In this document: positions 27,387 through 34,605 of the stretch, piece by piece | How positions within the stretch are numbered: the stretch's first letter is position 1 | Layout: each line of letters begins with the position of its first letter | From: Pseudonocardia hydrocarbonoxydans | GTDB lineage: Bacteria; Actinomycetota; Actinomycetes; Mycobacteriales; Pseudonocardiaceae | Length of the DNA stretch: 64,000 nt | Direction: 5' to 3' | Assembly (NCBI RefSeq): GCF_006539565.1 | Contig: NZ_BJNG01000014.1 | Span: 62,001-126,000 of the forward strand | Notes under the pieces: model-generated | What the model saw: the letters and a program-made list of their open reading frames with translations, nothing else | Told to the model about the DNA's origin: nothing | The model's database searches: none | Program-made: the position numbers and the translations under genes

Positions 27387-28775
27387 ATGACGAATAGCGA
27401 GCGCTCGACGTGCCTCGTCGTCGGCGGCGGCCCGGCCGGGATGGTGCTCGGGCTGCTCATGGCCCGCGCCGGGATCGACGTCACCGTGCTGGAGAAGCAC
27501 GCCGACTTCCTGCGCGACTTCCGGGGCGACACCGTGCACGCCTCCACCCTCACGCTGCTCGACGAGCTGGGCCTGGGCGAGCGGTTCGCCGCCGTCCCGC
27601 AGCGCCGCCTGGAGCAGGTGACCGTCCAGCTCGACGCGGGCACGGCCCAGGTCGCCGACATGCGGCGCCTGCCCGGCGCCCACCCGCACATCGCGCTCGT
27701 GCCCCAGTGGGACTTCCTCGACATGCTCGCCGACGCGGCGTCCGAGGAGCCGACGTTCACCCTGCGCCGCGACGCCGAGGTCGTCGACCTGCTGCGCGAC
27801 GGAGCCCGGGTCGTCGGCGTCCGGTACGTCGACCGCACCGACGGGTCGGAGCACGAGCTGCGCGCCGACCTCACCGTCGCCTGCGACGGCCGCGGCTCGG
27901 CCGTCCGCGCGGCCGCCGGGCTGCGTCCGCGCTCGTTCGGCGTGCCGATGGACGTCTGGTGGTTCCGGCTCCCCCGCCGCGCGGACGACCCGGTGGGCGG
28001 GGTCGGCCGGTTCTCCACGGGCCACCTCTGCGTGATGATCGACCGCGGCGACTACTGGCAGTGCGGCTACCTCATCCGCAAGGGCGGCGACACCGCCCTG
28101 CGCGCCGCCGGCATCGGGGAGCTGCGGCGGCGCTTCGCCGGGCTGCTGCCCTGGATGGCCGATCGCACGGGCGCCCTGGAGTCGTGGGACGACGTCAAGC
28201 TGCTCGACGTCCGGCTGGAGCGGCTGCGGCGCTGGGACCTCGACGGGCTGCTGCTCATCGGCGACGCCGCGCACGCCATGTCGCCGGTCGGCGGGGTGGG
28301 GATCAACCTCGCCGTGGCCGACGCCGTCGCCACGGCCCGGCTGCTCGCCCCCGCGCTGCGCAGCGGCGGGATCGTCCCGCGCTCGGTGCTGCGGCGGGTG
28401 CAGCGCCGCCGGTGGCTGCCCACGGCGCTGGTGCAGGGCGCGCAGCGGATCGCGCACCGGGTCGTGCTCGGTCCGACGGTCGCCACCGCGGCGGACTCAC
28501 CCGCCCCGGCCCCACCGGTGGGACTCGGCGACGACGGCCTCGCGCCCGCCCCGCTCGCGAGCCTGCCGCTCCCCCTGCGGCTGGCCCAGCGCCTCCCGGT
28601 GCTGCAGGGCATCCCGGCGCGGCTGGTCGCCATCGGGCCGCTGCCGGAGCACGCCCCCGACTGGGCGCGGCGGGCCGCTCAGCCGAGCGCGACCCCGGCC
28701 AGCAGCGGGCGGTGGTCCGACGACGCCGTCGGGAGCACCGCGCAGTCGACGATCCGGCCGCGGCCCAGCACGTAG
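27387..28775 (+). CDS. FAD-dependent monooxygenase, p-hydroxybenzoate hydroxylase type
   Basis: A 462-aa flavoprotein with the GxGxxG dinucleotide loop LVVGGGPAGMVLGLLMARAG at the N-terminus, the DG motif in VACDGRGSAVRAAAG, and the GD motif GDAAHAMSPVGGVGINLAVA. The class hydroxylates aromatic or polyketide-like substrates using NAD(P)H and O2; the substrate is unknown. The last 33 codons overlap the convergent phosphatase gene by 97 bp and are compositionally unlike the rest, so the functional protein may effectively end near residue 430. No Shine-Dalgarno sequence precedes the ATG. Confidence 0.87.
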   Translation: MTNSERSTCLVVGGGPAGMVLGLLMARAGIDVTVLEKHADFLRDFRGDTVHASTLTLLDELGLGERFAAVPQRRLEQVTVQLDAGTAQVADMRRLPGAHPHIALVPQWDFLDMLADAASEEPTFTLRRDAEVVDLLRDGARVVGVRYVDRTDGSEHELRADLTVACDGRGSAVRAAAGLRPRSFGVPMDVWWFRLPRRADDPVGGVGRFSTGHLCVMIDRGDYWQCGYLIRKGGDTALRAAGIGELRRRFAGLLPWMADRTGALESWDDVKLLDVRLERLRRWDLDGLLLIGDAAHAMSPVGGVGINLAVADAVATARLLAPALRSGGIVPRSVLRRVQRRRWLPTALVQGAQRIAHRVVLGPTVATAADSPAPAPPVGLGDDGLAPAPLASLPLPLRLAQRLPVLQGIPARLVAIGPLPEHAPDWARRAAQPSATPASSGRWSDDAVGSTAQSTIRPRPST

Positions 28776-29488
28776 TCGATGCGGACGGCGGGGGCGGCGG
28801 CCGGGAACGTCGACGCCCCGGGGCAGCCGTCGCCGAGCACCGCGGTGAGCACGCCGACCTCGGGGTCGCCGGGTCGCGCGTTGAGGTCGCCCACGACCAG
28901 CACCCGCCCGCCCCAGCCCCGCACCAGCGCCGACACCGACCGCGCCTGCAGCAGCCGGGTCGCCCCGCTCTCCGACGACAGGTGCGTGGTCGCCACCCGC
29001 ACCGGCTCGCCGTCGACGTCCAGGACGGCGGCGAGCAGCCCGCGCGGCTCCTCGGCGGCCGTCCCGGGCAGCCGCAGCGCCGTGTGCGACCGGATCGGGT
29101 GGCGCGACAGGATCGCCGAACCGAACTGGCGGCGGGGGGCGTCCGGGCCGGCCGGGTCGAGGTCGACGGTCGCGGCGAACGCGGCGTGCACGCCGAGGCG
29201 GCGGGCCAGCTCGGCGACCTGGTCGACCGAGCCGCTGCGCGCGCCGTAGTGCCGGTCGACCTCCTGCAGCGCGACGACGTCGGCGTCGACGGCCCGGATC
29301 TCCGCGGCGAGGCGGTCCAGGTCGACGCGGCCGTCCGGACCGGCGCCGTGGTGGATGTTGAACGTCAGCACGCGCAGGATCCCGGGTTCGCCGGCCTGCG
29401 CGGGCGGCCCCGGGGCCAGCAGCACGAGCACGACGAGCAGGACGAGCGGCAGCGTGCCCCGGCACCGCCCGTCGCCCCCGCCCGCCAC
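28679..29488 (-). CDS. Secreted endonuclease/exonuclease/phosphatase family protein
   Basis: A 269-aa protein starting with a signal peptide (about residues 12-30, LPLVLLVVLVLLAPGPPAQA), then an EEP (DNase I-like) domain: VLTFNIHHGAG, VVALQEVDRHYGAR with the metal-binding Glu, VVGDLNARPGDPE, and the catalytic SSDHRPLLAGV at the C-terminus. Exported members hydrolyse phosphodiesters of nucleic acids, phosphoinositides or sphingomyelin; the substrate is not predictable. GTG 29488 is chosen because it places the signal peptide at the N-terminus. The catalytic SDH lies inside the 97-bp overlap with the convergent monooxygenase gene. Confidence 0.85.
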   Translation of the reverse strand: MAGGGDGRCRGTLPLVLLVVLVLLAPGPPAQAGEPGILRVLTFNIHHGAGPDGRVDLDRLAAEIRAVDADVVALQEVDRHYGARSGSVDQVAELARRLGVHAAFAATVDLDPAGPDAPRRQFGSAILSRHPIRSHTALRLPGTAAEEPRGLLAAVLDVDGEPVRVATTHLSSESGATRLLQARSVSALVRGWGGRVLVVGDLNARPGDPEVGVLTAVLGDGCPGASTFPAAAPAVRIDYVLGRGRIVDCAVLPTASSDHRPLLAGVALG

Positions 29489-29523
29489 GCACAGTGATCG
29501 GATCCCCCGGGGATCGGTTCGGG

Positions 29524-30672
29524 TCAGCTCCCGACGGGGACGGGCCGGGGTGCCGGGGTGCGGGTGCGCCGGCGCACCACCGGGACGGCGACCGCCACGA
29601 CCACCGCCGCAGCGACCGCCACCCACCCCAGTCCCGCCGTCTCGTACAGCGGCCCGGCCCCGAGTCCGGCCACCGCCGCGCCCCCGTACGTCGCGCCCGA
29701 GTTCAGCGCGAGCACCGCGCCGCGGGCGGCCGGGGCGGCCGCCAGGCCGCTGACCAGCAACGTCAGCGCGACGTGGTTGACCAGCCCCCACACCACGGCG
29801 ACGACCAGCAGCGCGGGCAGCAGGCCGACCGTCGCCCCGAGCAGGAGGTAGACCGCGGCCAGCACGGCGAGGACGGGGGCGAGGCGCGCGCGCTCGGCGA
29901 CACGACCGGCCGCGGCACCCAGCCCGAAGCCGACGCCGTAGGCCAGGGCCAGCAGCCCGGCGCCGGCCGCCCCGCCGCCGTGCAGCAGCCGGATCTCGGC
30001 CCCGGCGAAGCCGAACACGGCGTAGAAGGCGCTCATGAACGCCAACGTCCCGGCGAGCAGCGGTGCGACGCCGGGAGTCCGCAGGGCGTGGCCGAGCGCA
30101 CCGGCCCCCCGCGCCGGCGGCGCGGCGACCGGCCCGGACGGAAGCGTCCGGTACAGCACCACCTGCGCACCGGCCAGCACGGCGAGCGCGCCCAGCACCC
30201 CGCGCCACCCGACGGCGTCGGCGAGCACCGTCGCCACCGGCACCCCGGCCACGAGCGCCAGCGACCAGCCCAGCAGCACCCGCCCGGTGGCCCGTGCCGC
30301 GGTGCCGGGGGGCGCCAGTTCCGCGGCGAGGGCGTAGGTCGCCGGGAGCACGATCCCGGCCCCCACCCCGGCGACGACCTGCGCCCCCGCGAGCACCTCC
30401 CAGCCCGGCGCGAGCGCGGCCACCGCGCAGGACAGGGCGAGCAACGCCGCGCCTGCGGTGAGGGCGGTGCGCCGGGTCACGCGGTCCAGGCGCGGGCCGA
30501 GCAGCAGCGCCGCGACGACCACACCGACGCCGTACGCGGCGAGCACCCTCCCGATCTCGGAGGGGGTGGCGGCCAGGGAGTGGGCGAGGTCGGGCAGCAG
30601 CGGGGCGAGCAGGAACGACTGCGCCCCGACGGTGACGACGCCCGCGGTGAGCACGGTGAGTGGACGGGTCAT
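29524..30672 (-). CDS. Major facilitator superfamily transporter
   Basis: A 382-aa integral membrane protein with about twelve hydrophobic helices. The loop between helices 2 and 3 (LLLGPRLDRVTRRTAL) is a weak form of the MFS signature, and the motif-C-like GVGAGIVLPATYALAAELAP supports a drug:H+ antiporter-type exporter. It is divergent from an Lrp/AsnC regulator with 90 bp between, so amino acid- or metabolite-responsive control of export is plausible. Confidence 0.88.
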   Translation of the reverse strand: MTRPLTVLTAGVVTVGAQSFLLAPLLPDLAHSLAATPSEIGRVLAAYGVGVVVAALLLGPRLDRVTRRTALTAGAALLALSCAVAALAPGWEVLAGAQVVAGVGAGIVLPATYALAAELAPPGTAARATGRVLLGWSLALVAGVPVATVLADAVGWRGVLGALAVLAGAQVVLYRTLPSGPVAAPPARGAGALGHALRTPGVAPLLAGTLAFMSAFYAVFGFAGAEIRLLHGGGAAGAGLLALAYGVGFGLGAAAGRVAERARLAPVLAVLAAVYLLLGATVGLLPALLVVAVVWGLVNHVALTLLVSGLAAAPAARGAVLALNSGATYGGAAVAGLGAGPLYETAGLGWVAVAAAVVVAVAVPVVRRRTRTPAPRPVPVGS

Positions 30673-30762
30673 GCACCGAACATGCTTCGGCTCCGGTCGC
30701 GAATCCAGGGTGTGCCGTCAGGTTCGAAGGGTGTTCGGCCGGAGGGGTGTCAGGATGGGTCG

Positions 30763-31203
30763 GTGGACGACATCGACCGGAGAATCGTCGGTCTGCTGCT
30801 CGACGACGCCGACCGCACCTACGCCCAGCTCGGCCGGGAGGTGGCGCTCTCCCCCGCCGCCGTGCACGAGCGGGTGCGGCGGCTGCGCGCGTCGGGGGTG
30901 GTGCGGCGCAGCACCGTGGAGGTCGACCCGGACGCACTCGGCCTCGACGTGCTCGCCTTCGTCCTGCTCGACACCGAGGGCTGGGCCAGGGACCACGTGT
31001 TCGCCGCGGCCGGGGCCGACCCGCGCGTCGAGGAGGCGCACTCCGTCGCCGGCAACAGCAACTTCCTGCTCAAGGTGCGCGCCGCCGGGCCCGACGGGCT
31101 GGAGGAGGTGCTGCGGATGCTCTACCAGGTGCCCGGCGTCGTCCGCACGCGCACGATCATGGTGCTGCGGCGCGGGTTCGAGCGCGGCGTCAGCCTGCCG
31201 TGA
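30763..31203 (+). CDS. Lrp/AsnC-family transcriptional regulator
   Basis: A 146-aa feast/famine regulator: N-terminal helix-turn-helix (DRTYAQLGREVALSPAAVHE then RVRRL) and a C-terminal RAM ligand-binding domain (VEEAHSVAGNSNFLLKVRAA). The start is GTG at 30763, giving the usual Lrp N-terminus VDDIDRRIVGLLLDD. The adjacent divergent MFS gene is the obvious target, as with LrpG/Lrp-BrnFE type pairs. The 3' end overlaps cimA by 14 bp on the opposite strand. The effector is unknown; an amino acid is usual. Confidence 0.9.
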   Translation: MDDIDRRIVGLLLDDADRTYAQLGREVALSPAAVHERVRRLRASGVVRRSTVEVDPDALGLDVLAFVLLDTEGWARDHVFAAAGADPRVEEAHSVAGNSNFLLKVRAAGPDGLEEVLRMLYQVPGVVRTRTIMVLRRGFERGVSLP

Positions 31204-32806
31204 CCTGCGCCCGCGCCCGCAGTGCCGCGTAGGCCAGCGCGTCGACCAGCGCCAGCCAGGACGCCTCCACGACGTTGCCGTGCACGCCGACCGTCGTCCA
31301 CTCCGCCGTCCGGTCCGAGGACTCGATCAGCACGCGCGTCACCGCGCCGGTGCCGCGGGTGAGGATGCGGACCTTGTAGTCGGTGAGGTCGACGTCGGCC
31401 AGCCACGGGCAGGACGGGGCGAGCGCGCCGCGCAGGGCGGCGTCGAGGGCGTTGACGGGGCCGTTGCCCTCGCGGGTCGCGATCAGCCGCTCCCCGTCGA
31501 CGAGGATCTTCACGGTCGCCTCGGCGACGATCTCGCCGTCGGCGCGCCGCTCGGTGATCACGCGGTAGGACTCGAGCGCGAACGGGGCGGTGCCCGCGTC
31601 GCCGCGGGCGGTGCGCATGAGCAGCTCCAGCGACGCGTCGGCCGCCTCGAACGACCAGCCCAGCGCCTCGCGCTCCTTGACCGTCGCCACCACCTGCGAC
31701 ACCGCGTCGGGGTGGCCGGCCAGGTCGACGCCGAGCTCCTCGCTCTTGAGCTCGACGCTGGCCCGGCCGGCCATCTCGGTGACCAGGATCCGCTGCCCGT
31801 TGCCGACGTCCACGGGGTTCATGTGGTTGTACAGCTCCGGGTCCACCTTGATCGCACTCGCGTGCAGTCCCGCCTTGTGGGCGAACGCTGACGTCCCGAC
31901 ATAGGCCTGGTGGGTGTCGGGAGCGATGTTGGCGATCTCCGCCAACGTGTGCGAGGTGCGGGTCATCTCCGCGAGGGCGCCGTCCGGTAGGACGGGCATC
32001 CCCAGCTTGGTCACCAGGTTCCCGACGACGGCGAACAGGTCGGCGTTGCCGGCCCGCTCGCCGTAGCCGTTGGCGGTGCACTGGACGTGCGTGGCGCCGG
32101 CCTGCACCGCCGCGACGGAGTTCGCGACCGCGCAGCCGGTGTCGTCCTGGCAGTGGATCCCGAGGCGGAAGCCCGTGCGGGCGGCCACCTCCGTCACCAC
32201 CTCGGCGATGCCCAGGGGCAGCATCCCGCCGTTGGTGTCGCACAGCACCGCGACGTCGGCGCCGCTGCCCACGGCCGCCTCCAGCACGCGCAGCGCCGTG
32301 TCGGGGTCGAACGCGTAGCCGTCGAAGAAGTGCTCGGCGTCGACGAACACCCGGCGCCCCTCGCCGACCAGGAACGCCACCGTGTCGGCGACCATCGCGC
32401 AGTTCTCGGCCGCGTCGGTGCGCAGCGCGCGCTCGACGTGGCGGCGGTCGGACTTGGCGACGAGCGTGACGACCGGGGCGCGACTGTCGAGCAGCGCACG
32501 GACCTGCGGGTCGGCCGCCGCGGTCGTGCCCGGCCGCCGGGTGGCGCCGAACGCCACCAGCGCGGCGTGCCGCAGCTCCAGCTCCCCCGCCGCGGCCCGG
32601 GCGAAGAACTCCGTGTCCTTCGGCATCGCCCCGGGCCAGCCGCCCTCGACGTAGCCCACGCCCAGCGCGTCCAGGTGGCGGGCGACGGCGAGCTTGTCGG
32701 CCACCGAGTAGGAGATGCCCTCGCGCTGGGCACCGTCGCGCAGCGTCGTGTCGTAGACGTGGAAGGCGTCGCCCAGCGGCGTGGCGGCGGGTGCGGTGCG
32801 GGACAT
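31190..32806 (-). CDS. cimA: (R)-citramalate synthase
   Basis: CimA condenses pyruvate and acetyl-CoA into citramalate, the entry to threonine-independent isoleucine synthesis; leuCD and leuB products then give 2-oxobutyrate. The 538-aa protein has a DRE-TIM metallolyase barrel (VYDTTLRDGAQREG), a central GIHCQDDTGCAVANS block, and a C-terminal LeuA-type allosteric domain that normally binds isoleucine. In the metal site HxH of relatives, the second His is Gln here. The ATG has AAGGAG 7 nt upstream. The transcript begins with an isoleucine-rich leader peptide and terminator, so expression should fall when Ile-tRNA is charged. Confidence 0.92.
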   Translation of the reverse strand: MSRTAPAATPLGDAFHVYDTTLRDGAQREGISYSVADKLAVARHLDALGVGYVEGGWPGAMPKDTEFFARAAAGELELRHAALVAFGATRRPGTTAAADPQVRALLDSRAPVVTLVAKSDRRHVERALRTDAAENCAMVADTVAFLVGEGRRVFVDAEHFFDGYAFDPDTALRVLEAAVGSGADVAVLCDTNGGMLPLGIAEVVTEVAARTGFRLGIHCQDDTGCAVANSVAAVQAGATHVQCTANGYGERAGNADLFAVVGNLVTKLGMPVLPDGALAEMTRTSHTLAEIANIAPDTHQAYVGTSAFAHKAGLHASAIKVDPELYNHMNPVDVGNGQRILVTEMAGRASVELKSEELGVDLAGHPDAVSQVVATVKEREALGWSFEAADASLELLMRTARGDAGTAPFALESYRVITERRADGEIVAEATVKILVDGERLIATREGNGPVNALDAALRGALAPSCPWLADVDLTDYKVRILTRGTGAVTRVLIESSDRTAEWTTVGVHGNVVEASWLALVDALAYAALRARAQVTAG

Positions 32807-32827
32807 CTCGATCTCCTTCTCGGCAAC

Positions 32828-32858
32828 AAAAAAGACCCCTCGCGGGTGCGAGAGGTCT
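32828..32858 (-). terminator. Attenuator terminator upstream of cimA
   Basis: On the minus strand an 11-bp stem (AGACCTCTCGC/GCGAGGGGTCT, one T-G pair) with an ACCC loop is followed at once by TTTTTTG, a textbook intrinsic terminator. It ends 21 nt before the cimA ATG and comes 20 nt after the leader-peptide stop, so it must be bypassed for cimA expression. Confidence 0.88.
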
Positions 32859-32878
32859 GCGCGGCGGCCTGGGTGGAG

Positions 32879-32908
32879 CTAGCCGTCGCGCCTGCCGATA
32901 ATGATCAT
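32879..32908 (-). CDS. cimA leader peptide with three consecutive Ile codons
   Basis: A 9-codon reading frame, MIIIGRRDG then TAG, lies between the promoter side and the cimA attenuator; an in-frame GTG 12 nt upstream would extend it to 13 codons. Three adjacent isoleucine codons (ATC ATT ATC) in front of the isoleucine-committing gene are the hallmark of ribosome-mediated attenuation: stalling for lack of Ile-tRNA should favour an antiterminator over the terminator. No good Shine-Dalgarno sequence is seen. The antiterminator pairing was not worked out. Confidence 0.8.
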   Translation of the reverse strand: MIIIGRRDG

Positions 32909-33070
32909 GGTGCTGGACACGCCGCCGAGCATGGCACGGCCCGTCCCCGGCTGTCACACCTGCGTCCCACATCGCGGGACGCCGGGTAGGCGCGCACCGG
33001 GTGATCCACCAGGGTGGTGACCGACCCGCGTGCACCGCCGCACGCGGGCCCATCAGCGAAAGGTGCCGCC

Positions 33071-33379
33071 GTGTTCCAGCTCACCGCCCTCTACAACCAC
33101 CCTGAGGACCCGGCCGCGTTCGACAAGCACTACACCGAGGTGCACGCGGTCATCGCGAAGAAGATCCCCGGCCTGCTGCGGTACACGATCAGCCACCCCG
33201 GCCCCGACGCCGAGGGCAACAAGCCCGCCCACTACCTCGTCGCGGTCCTCGACTTCCCCGACGAGGCCACCTTCGGCGCCGGGATGAGCGGGGAGCACGG
33301 CCAGGCCGCGGTGGCCGACCTGCCCAACTTCGCCGGCGCAGGAGTGACCCTGCTGACGGGCCCCTCCGAAGAGGTCTGA
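33071..33379 (+). CDS. EthD-domain small protein
   Basis: A 102-aa dimeric alpha/beta-barrel protein of the EthD type: LTALYNHPEDPAAFDKHYTE then VHAVIAKKIPGLLRYTIS. EthD was first described beside an ether-degrading P450; family members often bind or modify small hydrophobic metabolites, but many are of unknown role. GTG 33071 has GAAAGGTG just upstream. It stands alone; the 162 bp before it hold nothing recognisable apart from the cimA leader promoter on the other strand. Confidence 0.8.
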   Translation: MFQLTALYNHPEDPAAFDKHYTEVHAVIAKKIPGLLRYTISHPGPDAEGNKPAHYLVAVLDFPDEATFGAGMSGEHGQAAVADLPNFAGAGVTLLTGPSEEV

Positions 33380-33411
33380 CCCCGCCCTCCCCGCCCCACC
33401 CCTCCCCCGAA

Positions 33412-33466
33412 TGGCAGTAAAGCCACTATGCCGCCACGAGATGGCAGCACAGTGGCTTTACTGCCA
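33412..33466. repeat. Palindromic repeat P1, copy 1
   Basis: Outer arms TGGCAGTAAAGCCACT (33412-33427) and its perfect 16-nt complement (33451-33466) enclose an inner 8-bp stem with one mismatch and a CGAGA loop. The same element occurs at 34503-34555 and 55640-55692. It lies between the EthD gene and the nuclease-fold-like gene. Confidence 0.9.
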
Positions 33467-33520
33467 CCAGTTCTCCCAATCGCCCACGCTGCTCCCTGCT
33501 CTCGGGCGAGCATCCTGGGC

Positions 33521-34510
33521 ATGGGCTCAACACTCACCCTCACCGCCCGCCGGACCGAACGGCTTCGTGGCCTGTTCCCCGACGGCGTCGCCACGGCTCG
33601 CCAGCTCGTCGCGGCCGGGATCCCCGAGCGGACCGTCTACAACCGCTGTCGTGGCGGCGGGCCCTGGCGCCGGTTGCTGCCGGCGGTGATCCTGCTCGGC
33701 ACCGGGGAGCCCACCCTCGCCCAGCTCGTGCGGGCCGCACTGCTCTTCGGTGGCCCGGACGCCCAGTTGACCGGGGTCGAGGCCTGCCGCCGGCACGGGT
33801 TGCGCCGGGGGCCCGCGAGGACACCCGTCCATCCCGGCCGACCGACCATCGCCGTGCTCGTCCCCGACTCGCGTCAGCTCCGGTCGACGGGGTTCGTCGA
33901 GGTGGCCCGGACCAGCCGCATGCCGCGGCCCGAGGTCCGCAACGGCATCCCGCTCACCCCCATCGTGCGTGCGTGCGCCGACGCGGTGCGGAGCCTGGAG
34001 TCGGCTGCCGAGATGACCGAGCTGATGTCGGACGCGGTGCAACGAGGGCTGTGCACGGTGCCCGCGCTGGCCGCGGAGCTCGCCGAGGGATCCCGTCGCC
34101 TCACCGCGACCCCGGCGGAGGTGCTGCGCGATGTCGCGGACGGGGTCCGTTCCGCCGCGGAACGGGACGCCAAGCGGCTGTGGGCGCGGTCCGGACTACC
34201 GGAGCCGTGGTGGAACGCGCCCGTGTACGGGCCGGACGGCACCTTCCTCGGCCGCGTCGACTGCTGGCTCGACGACGTGGCGATGGCGTGGGAGATCGAG
34301 TCCAGCGAATGGCACCTCAGCCCCGCCGACCACGACCACACCGTCGACCGTGCGGCGTCGTTCGTGGCGGCCGGGGTCGTCTACCTCGCGAGCAAACCCA
34401 AGAAGATCATCCGGGACGGACCGGCGGTGCTGAAGGTCCTCCGCGGGGCGTACGCGCAGGCTGCCGCGCGGCCCCGCCCCGCGGTCCGCGCGCTCGACCC
34501 GCGGCAGTAA
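33521..34510 (+). CDS. Actinobacterial orphan with AbiEi-like N-terminus and DUF559/Vsr-like C-terminus
   Basis: A 329-aa protein. Residues 1-90 resemble the winged-helix start of AbiEi-type proteins (GLFPDGVATARQLVAAGIPE then RTVYNRC). The C-terminal 110 residues, FLGRVDCWLDDVAMAWEIES then SEWHLSPADHDHTVDRAASF, resemble the DUF559/Vsr-like PD-(D/E)XK nuclease fold, with an Asp in RVDCW and a Glu-rich EIES where the catalytic ExK/ExD would be; whether the site is intact is unclear. No toxin partner gene is adjacent. The gene is bracketed by two copies of palindrome P1 and its TAA stop lies inside the second. ATG 33521 is chosen; an upstream in-frame ATG at 33428 falls inside palindrome copy 1. 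Confidence 0.75.
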   Translation: MGSTLTLTARRTERLRGLFPDGVATARQLVAAGIPERTVYNRCRGGGPWRRLLPAVILLGTGEPTLAQLVRAALLFGGPDAQLTGVEACRRHGLRRGPARTPVHPGRPTIAVLVPDSRQLRSTGFVEVARTSRMPRPEVRNGIPLTPIVRACADAVRSLESAAEMTELMSDAVQRGLCTVPALAAELAEGSRRLTATPAEVLRDVADGVRSAAERDAKRLWARSGLPEPWWNAPVYGPDGTFLGRVDCWLDDVAMAWEIESSEWHLSPADHDHTVDRAASFVAAGVVYLASKPKKIIRDGPAVLKVLRGAYAQAAARPRPAVRALDPRQ

Positions 34511-34555
34511 AGCCACTGTGCTGCCACGTCGTGGCGGCATCGTGGCTTTACTGCC
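34503..34555. repeat. Palindromic repeat P1, copy 2
   Basis: Arms GGCAGTAAAGCCAC (34503-34516) and its perfect complement (34542-34555) enclose an inner 9-bp stem with one T-G pair and a 3-nt loop. The TAA stop of the preceding gene is in the left arm. It lies between convergent genes (nuclease-like and leuB), so it may terminate both. Confidence 0.9.
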
Positions 34556-34605
34556 ATTTCGGGCGGAGGGCGGGGCGGGCCGGGAGGGATCTGCGGGCGC
34601 CTCGG

